Shown here: positions 58,219-64,000 of the stretch, piece after piece
Layout of the letters: the number at the start of each line of letters is the position of its first letter
Numbering within the stretch: the stretch's first letter is position 1
Assembly (NCBI GenBank): GCA_030770425.1
Contig: JASJFT010000029.1
Coordinates: 124,001-188,000 of the forward strand
DNA from: Darksidea phi
Taxonomy: Eukaryota; Ascomycota; Dothideomycetes; Pleosporales; Lentitheciaceae
Direction of reading: 5' to 3'
DNA: 64,000 nucleotides
Position numbers and translations under genes: made by a program
The notes under the pieces: generated by a model
Database searches by the model: none
The model's input: only the letters and a program-made list of their open reading frames with translations
What the model was told of the DNA's origin: nothing

Positions 58219-58404
58219 TTACCGCGTCTTTTGGTGCTGAGCCAACTGTTGAAAGAGTGATCTCGATAGATCCATCTTAAACGAAAGTGCCGGTTCAGCC
58301 ACTGCTATCGATGTCGGTTCCAACCCCATGCCCTCACTCCTCAAGTCTCGTTCCAGAGCATCGGCAAAATGCCTATCATGTGAAACACTGTACCAATAGA
58401 ACAC
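58219..58404 (-). CDS. Unidentified intact-looking peptide or gene fragment
   Basis: The frame reads FYWYSVSHDRHFADALERDL then GLEPTSIAVAEPALSFKMDL and ends with LFQQLAQHQKTR, clearly protein-like, but with no start region upstream that extends it. Likely the last exon or leftover C-terminus of a larger gene. No family named. Confidence 0.35.
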   Translation of the reverse strand: MFYWYSVSHDRHFADALERDLRSEGMGLEPTSIAVAEPALSFKMDLSRSLFQQLAQHQKTR

Positions 58405-58821
58405 TTTCTGCTTCTTTAGTGTTCTGCAACACCAATTTCTGTACAGGAATTACAAGAATATACTCTCTGGTTCTTCGGTTGTAGCGTCAACACCAGATTT
58501 GGGATTTCGTAAATCAGAAATTACCCCCTCCGCGAATTTCTTGCTCCTGTATAAGGGCCTACCGAAAGCTTGAAACCGAAAGCTGGAGCACCGGAAATGT
58601 CCGTTCCGGTGATACAAAATATATTGTTCCTGGAAGCAATATAGTTGGCTCACAATGTTTGCGCGACAATGCGTACCGTAGGACGCATGATACGTACTCC
58701 CCCGTAGGGAGCACAAAGCGACGAATATACTAATCCGGCTGCCAATCTACGGGCGCGGATACGAGGAAGTATTTTACTAGGGGATAGTAATTAGCGCGGC
58801 CCGAGTTTCCATATTGATGTC
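58405..58821. other. Short spacer
   Basis: No gene seen between the fragment and the pseudogene. Confidence 0.4.
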
Positions 58822-60323
58822 CTACCTACGATTGTCAACGCACTGAAGCGCAACGGTAGCTTCTGTTGGTAGAGCTTCGAGATCTTCAGCTGAAAGACCC
58901 ATGGAAGTATTATTAGCACTTGGCGGATTTTGTGGCTTCCGCTGCCGCTTACGAATTATTTGCACTCGTCGGAATTGATGTACGGTATCTTCGTCATTGC
59001 TATCATCACTCATATCATCATTGTATGACAGCCTAGCCCGTTTATCCACGGGTTCATATCGTCACCGCGATGCCGCTTTCCTCGGCTGGACGAAGGACTA
59101 GGGGCTGCGCTATCTGGTCTCTCAGCGGCCTCTGAGATTCGTTGATACCATATTCTGCAGTTAGTATTCGAGCTGTCATTTTGTTAAGTGAATAACTAGT
59201 TGAGTATGCCAAAGAAACTTACCAGTGGACCTCACTTTGGGATCCATTGGTCAAAACCTCATTCTCCGTCTGGCATCCTGGGCACGACGACGTCGATGTC
59301 TGTGGAGTCTGAAATACCATACTCATGACGGCCTTCCTCCCAGGAAGGAAAACTGACTCCCAAGGTACCTGCAAGTTCAGTTTCCTTTGGCTACTAGGCT
59401 CTTGTATTAGATATTCGCTTCGTTGGATTTTCTTCAAACCCGGAACATGGCAAAATCTGACCCCCATAACAGCTTGGAATGCCTCCAAGGAGTTGATGGA
59501 TTCGATATGAAATGGTGCGACACGACCATGGGCATCCTCAAAGTAGACTGGCTGCTGGCGGTCGATCTGAAGAGGGAGTTGAGTCTAGAGCGCCTTCTGC
59601 ATGTCCAGGACGATTTCGTAGAGTTTCATGTTTGTTGCGAGGACCTTGAGCATGATGGATTGAAGACCCTGAGTCTCCTGTTGAGCAGCGCAAGTTGCAA
59701 CGGTTCGCGAAATAGTGAGGATAAGGTCGGCTTGAGTATTGAGGAGCTCATTGTTTCGCTTGACTAAAGACCGTGCTTTGCTGTAATCCTGATGGTGCTG
59801 CTTGGTGGCGTCGTGTTGCTATTCTGCCGTTTCGGCTTGCAATGTTGTGGACGCCCTGTATGCATGAGTCCTCTGCAATCCCCCATACTCACAATTGATT
59901 GGTTGCTAGTAATATGTTAATAGTCAACACATGGCCCGCAATTTCCGCCCTGAACTTGTCCACAGCATCTTGTTCGCAGACCGTCCATTGGAACTTGTGG
60001 AGATTTGCGCGCCACCTTGAGGCTGTCGATTGCACCCCGGGGGTGGCCTGGAACTTAGTACTATTCGACAGAAACGCCTTAATGCAGCCCTAGCATTGCG
60101 ATTCGGCCTGCTCCAGGGCAACCTTCTGACAGGCCTGAGATGTGCAGACCCGCAAATTTTTGACCTCAGTTAAGGCTCGCTCAAAGCTGCGCAGTTCAGC
60201 AATAAAGTGCCGATAAACAAGCCTTGCTCCAGCAGCCTCGTCAAGTAAGTCGATTAGGCCCTTCATAAATTTAATACCGGCGACAAAGTCGCCAACAGAA
60301 AATCCAAATGCGGGCGTATGCAT
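58822..60323 (-). pseudogene. Fungal ubiquitin-like / STAND-N-type protein gene with three in-frame TAGs and a frameshift
   Basis: The N-terminus (ATG 60323) GFSVGDFVAGIKFMKGLIDL matches fungal STAND-type N-terminal helices. The body continues through a 37-nt intron (59856-59892) to the ubiquitin-like domain: VYFEDAHGRVAPFHIES, HVPGLKKIQRSEYLI and WESVFLPGRKAVMSM, then CPGCQTENEV (zinc-like) and YQRISEA. In-frame TAG codons interrupt at 60090-60092, 59819-59821 and 59585-59587. The final segment (VDKRARLSYNDDMSDD, 58822-59049) is in another frame, so there is a frameshift near 59050. Every piece is otherwise well preserved, so decay is recent. The family is linked to fungal signalling and NLR-like proteins; this copy is dead unless TAG is read through. 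Confidence 0.75.
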
Positions 60324-61212
60324 TTCTCTAATGCGGTAACGGAGTTGGGAGAGAAGAGAGACATAATGGCTTGCTATTTGCGCGCGACATGAAACGGGAG
60401 AAGGCTAAGCTTCGTAGGAAGCACGGACGCCTTTCAGCCTCCTGACACCAAATCCCCCATTAAACTAGACTCACGAATTCAACTTTTACTTATTGCCTTA
60501 CTACAGTTTAAGGGTATCTCCTGCACGTTGCAATGTCCTCGGGGGAGTTAATTCGGACCACACAGTTTTCGATTTAGACCCCATCTTCAAACCTGGCCGA
60601 TTGGCTGCAAAACGCGTCGCTTCCATTAACTCCGTCTTTACGCCTCAACATAGCGAAGTAATAGTAAAAATAGAAGGTTAGCTATCAGAAGCAATATACA
60701 CTTATATAGAGTGTAGGAAGGCGAGAGCTAATACAAAGAAGGGGGTTGGAGAAGAGGGAGGGAGACGCGGTTAAAGACAAGGGGGAAAAGGTCAACGGTT
60801 CTTAGAGACAGGTTAAAAGCGACGGGTAGGAGCCGCACTAAACTCGAGGGGGATACTTAGGTTGCGGCCGTTCGCTTAGCTAGATCAAGCGCAGGCTGGG
60901 TGCTGCTTGTAGCTGCCTAACCATTCACAGCCTCACCAGCCAGTACCACCCAAACCGACCCAAACATCGTAAGTGCGCATCCTCACGGGGAAGTCAAGGT
61001 GACTACTGACTGCCTCACACCTGCTCTCACGACTAACCTTGGCAAGCGATTCGTCAAATTCAAAGCTGCCTGCTCCCTTCTTGTCACAGGTACTAAGGCG
61101 CACAAACACACAACCCAAGTCCATTCGCTACAAGGATACAACTGAACCTACACTCAATCCGACAATACGGAAACGCCTGTAATCTTTACCATTGCTACCT
61201 GCCGATCCCACC
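60324..61212. other. Intergenic region
   Basis: A purine-rich stretch near 60720-60800. No gene seen. The right end is the OGFr gene promoter. Confidence 0.45.
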
Positions 61213-62261
61213 ATGTCTTTAACCCCCGAGCAGGCCGACAAGGTGTAAGTGAATTCCGACGCTGGGCTGCGTGCAGCGAGTGATTCTTCGACTAGGTTGT
61301 TGAAGATTTATGAAGACGCACGGGCGGTAAAAAAAGACAGGTTTGCGAACCGTCTTACCGTCGTCCCCTGCAATGGAACATTGTTGACCAATTCTCTCCC
61401 AGTTCCCCTAGCACAGAAGTCCAGTCCGGACCGACGCCTTTCATCGTTCGGTTCTACGACCCGAGCATCAAGGCCAAAGATGCCCATGGCCGCACGCTCG
61501 ACCAGATACTGAAGTGGGATGACCCACATCTAGAGCGGTCGCACGATTACATCCAGATACTATTTCCACTACCGGAGGGCTCCATGTTTAGCTTCGAGGC
61601 GCCGGTCATCGACAATGAGGTCGTGGAGAACTTCCGTTCACGTGCAGATCTGAGACAGCGGATGAGTCTGAGCCTGAAGCGCATGCTGCAGTTCTATGGA
61701 TTCGAGGTCTCGGCAGAGCCCCCGGGGGAGGGAGCGAGCGCGCAAGAAACCTTAAAGGAGATCACGGAGGAGACCACGGAGGAGACCACGGAGGAGATCG
61801 GGGCTAATGCATCCACTGGAGCGGACGAAGAAACAGAAAAAGAGGGCAAGGGCAAAGGAAAACAGAAGGAAGAAGACACTACGGCGGCAGCATCAGCTAA
61901 ACCATCCTCCAATCCATCATCCCCAACGCCTCCCCCCAGCTACCGCATCGTCCGCGGCAAGAACTGGCAAGAAGCCTTCCGCAACTGGGCCGTCCCAATG
62001 GACCACAACCATCTCCGCATAACCCGCATCCTGCGCTCTCTCCGCGTCCTAGGTCTGCAGAAAGAATGTGAGGCCTTTTTTGTGGCTCTTCAGGATGTGT
62101 ACAACGACCCCCAATTCAAGATTGGCCCGCGCTCCATGGTGTTCTGGGAGAGGGCTGTTAAACAGCCGCTGCACATCGCACCAGATGGCGACCGGGTTGG
62201 CTGGCTGAAGGAATGGGAGGTGAACAAGAAAGAAGAGAACGCGGTGATGGCCTTGGCCTAG
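61213..62261 (+). CDS. OGFr-N domain protein
   Basis: Exons 61213-61244 and 61403-62261 join in phase (158-nt intron, GTAAGT donor, CCCAG acceptor) to 296 residues starting MSLTPEQADKV. The conserved opioid-growth-factor-receptor N domain reads FIVRFYDPSIKA, LDQILKWDDPHLERSHDYIQ and LFPLPEGSMF, then RQRMSLSLKRMLQFYGFEV. After a low-complexity Thr/Glu insert come WQEAFRNWAV, HNHLRITRILRSLRVLGL and an EFFVALQ-like helix. The domain is of unknown biochemical function in fungi. A further exon inside the first intron is possible. Confidence 0.85.
61763..61800 (+). repeat. 12-bp tandem repeat (ACGGAGGAGACC)
   Basis: Three to four units encoding TEET repeats inside the OGFr protein. Confidence 0.75.
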
Positions 62262-62622
62262 AAGCGTATCTATCACTGCATGGCTCTGTAAGGCATCCCT
62301 AGCTGACGGCTCTCAGGCCTGGCTGAAGAGCACCATGCGAGCAGTTTGCCATCGCGTATCAAGAAAAATGTGAGCGCATTCTCCTACCAGGCCGGATATC
62401 GATGCGAAGTAAATCGGGATGGAAAACATCGAGGCAGGATTTGCGATATCTGCATGCTTCCGTGCACATGAAAGTGGCCAGCAACGCAGTCATCCCAGAA
62501 AACGTAATACACCCATCGAGTCCTGTTCTTGTTTGACGGTGATGATATTCTTTAGCCGTATATGTACACGATCGTCCCTCCACCGACTACTCTGTAGCGT
62601 TCCCATCGCTGCTCGTTCCCAT
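62262..62622. other. Convergent intergenic region
   Basis: 3' flanks of the OGFr and complex I subunit genes; no gene seen. Confidence 0.45.
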
Positions 62623-63071
62623 CTAAAACTCCGAGATCATATCACCCCTCCGCTTCCCGCGCATCTCCCACTTGCCCTACCCCCGCATTAGCTGTTGCCC
62701 CTCTGAACCCAAACAGCAGCGCAGACTCACATCCGTCATATATCCAGCCGTACCAAGGATCGCCGGTACGACAATGACGTACGCAACGTTGAGCCAAACA
62801 GTGCGCGATGTCCAGCGGAAGTACTTGTGTCGGTTGACCGTCATCTCTGCGATGCGTTAACGAGCGTCCAAGCAACCGCAAATACGACAGGCCTCAGCTT
62901 GCGCAGAAGGATACGCGGGGACGGAGGAAGCGAGGGATAGAGAGGCGTACGGTTCCATTTGATCATCGCCGGATCCATATGGATCGCTGAGAGGGATGTT
63001 AGCATTGCGAGCCATTGATGGACAGGGGAGGACGGGAATGTACCCTGCGGGTTGTGGTGACCACCCGCCAT
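62623..63071 (-). CDS. Complex I small accessory subunit (NDUFB4/B15-like)
   Basis: Four tiny exons, 63044-63071, 62951-62986, 62731-62846 and 62623-62676, join in phase to 77 residues with canonical introns (57, 104 and 54 nt). It starts MAGGHHNPQA, then MDPAMIKWNQM, HKYFRWTSRT, a single transmembrane helix (VWLNVAYVIVVPAILGTAGY), and the tail GKWEMRGKRRGDMISEF. This pattern matches fungal NADH:ubiquinone oxidoreductase B15-type subunits, which sit in the membrane arm at the inner mitochondrial membrane. No open frame over 60 codons reveals it; it was found only by splicing. Confidence 0.82.
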
Positions 63072-63734
63072 TTTAAGAGTTGTGCTGGCGGTAGGTGTGA
63101 AGTGGAGAGGTTGGGCTGTGCTGTTGCGGAGCTGGTGGAGGTGAGTTGCTTGGACGAGGTCACGATCCAATCCAGGTGACTAAGCGATAATGCTTGGCGA
63201 CCCCAACATGGCTTTCCGTGTATTTAGGAATCTATGTGCATCCTCATTTTATTCACATATCCATGTTTGCAGTTTCACTTGTTTGATTCATTATTGGTTT
63301 GTGGTGTACTTATAATCAACTTTTAGCTAGCATGTGCATGCAAAGCTGCCGATAAACGCATACATCAACGCGCCTGTATAACTTAAACGAGACTTACAGG
63401 CCATTCATATATATCAAGTTTTTTTTAAGGTGCACAGACTCACCTTGCCGGCGACTTTATGCACATGTGCCGCATGACGCCTTTGGATTGTCTTGCCCAA
63501 TTTTCGCCGAACCTCTTCTCTCCCTGCACGGAAATAGCCTCAAGGAGAATAGTCCGTCGGCATGTGAGGCTACCGAGCTACCGAGCACGGTGCTGGGTTA
63601 TCCCGTACGTCAAGAGCTAAAGTATAGATATAGATCAAGGACGCCTCAGCCGGTTTTCTTCATCGCTCAACCTTTCTCCGAGCCTCCGAGATCTCACCGG
63701 TCGCGATATTGCAATCACTGTCAGCATCATAAGT
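63072..63734. promoter_or_regulatory. Divergent intergenic region (complex I subunit / GST)
   Basis: 663 bp between divergent starts. Mostly AT-rich in its middle. No gene seen. Confidence 0.45.
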
Positions 63735-64000
63735 ATGGCGACAGAATCCAATCAGCAAAGCGCAAAAATAACCGTCCACTGGTAAGCCCCACCTCCACAG
63801 AGCTCAGCCACAGTTATCCTCTCCTACTCCGCCGCATCGTATTGACTCAGGCATACAGGCTCAACAAGTCCCGCGCGCAACGTGTCATTTGGCTGCTCGA
63901 AGAGCTAAGCCTCGACTATGATATCAAAACGTACACCCGTGACAAGCACAGGCGTGCGCCAGCGGAATTGAAAGAAGTTCATCCGCTCGGAAAAGCGCCT
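63735..64000 (+). CDS. Glutathione S-transferase, 3' truncated by window edge
   Basis: Exon 1 (63735-63781) and the start of exon 2 (from 63859; GTAAGC donor, CATACAG acceptor, correct phase) read MATESNQQSAKITVHW, then LNKSRAQRVIWLLEELSLDY and HPLGKAP. This is the thioredoxin-fold N-terminal domain of GSTs, with the Ser/Arg catalytic loop (NKSRAQR) and EVHPLGKAP cis-Pro region characteristic of Gtt1-type fungal enzymes. It conjugates glutathione to electrophiles. The rest lies beyond 64000. Confidence 0.88.

Noticed and set aside
1..64000. CRISPR arrays, rRNA and tRNA genes
   Set aside because: No regularly spaced direct repeats, rRNA-like sequence or convincing tRNA cloverleaf was found by eye; a tRNA scan would be more sensitive.

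Overview
The window is nuclear DNA of a filamentous ascomycete (Pezizomycotina; a Dothideomycete is my best guess). The evidence is many short introns (about 45-60 nt) with GTRNGT donors and CTAAC/CTGAC-like branch sites, fungus-restricted families (DUF6590, DUF4045-gelsolin, con-10, AA9 and AA11-like LPMOs, a fungal ubiquitin-like/STAND-N family), and one-gene-one-promoter layout with no operons. I rebuilt most gene models by hand. Reading frame, splice phase and family motifs agree at the junctions I give unless stated.

Layout. (1) 1-9 kb is accessory-looking. The left edge cuts a tyrosine-recombinase-like gene (R..HxxR..H..Y) with C-terminal C2H2 fingers. It is followed by about 2.5 kb without recognisable genes, a Tc1/mariner-type transposase relic, and a minus-strand protein kinase joined to a DUF6590 domain. 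(2) 9.5-24 kb mixes small intact genes (con-10, an AA11-like LPMO, LEU2, an orphan PHD-finger gene, an AA9 LPMO) with decayed material (a frameshifted hemerythrin-like gene, an ORF relic broken by stops, one copy of a short dispersed repeat). (3) 24.7-57.4 kb is the dense conserved core: DUF4045-gelsolin, ARL2 GTPase, a GNAT protein, CPSF73/Ysh1 nuclease, TAF4, an App1-like phosphatase, a VHS-GAT adaptor, an OSGIN-like flavoprotein, the mitochondrial phosphate carrier, a hypothetical 545-aa protein, an Fmp42-like MFS transporter and an intracellular alpha-amylase. (4) 58-61 kb is again decayed, with a ubiquitin-like/STAND-N-type gene carrying three in-frame TAG codons and a frameshift. (5) The right end has an OGFr-domain gene, a tiny four-exon complex I subunit gene, and the start of a glutathione S-transferase that runs off the edge.

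The genes do not form one pathway. The core holds ordinary housekeeping genes, several in divergent pairs (ARL2/GNAT, Ysh1/TAF4, App1/VHS-GAT). The two LPMOs and the alpha-amylase concern polysaccharide metabolism. The most unusual material is the recombinase with its clustered GAGGNCCTC palindromes at the left edge, the kinase-DUF6590 gene, and the TAG-riddled pseudogene, whose lesions fit repeat-induced C-to-T mutation. No CRISPR array, rRNA or convincing tRNA was seen.
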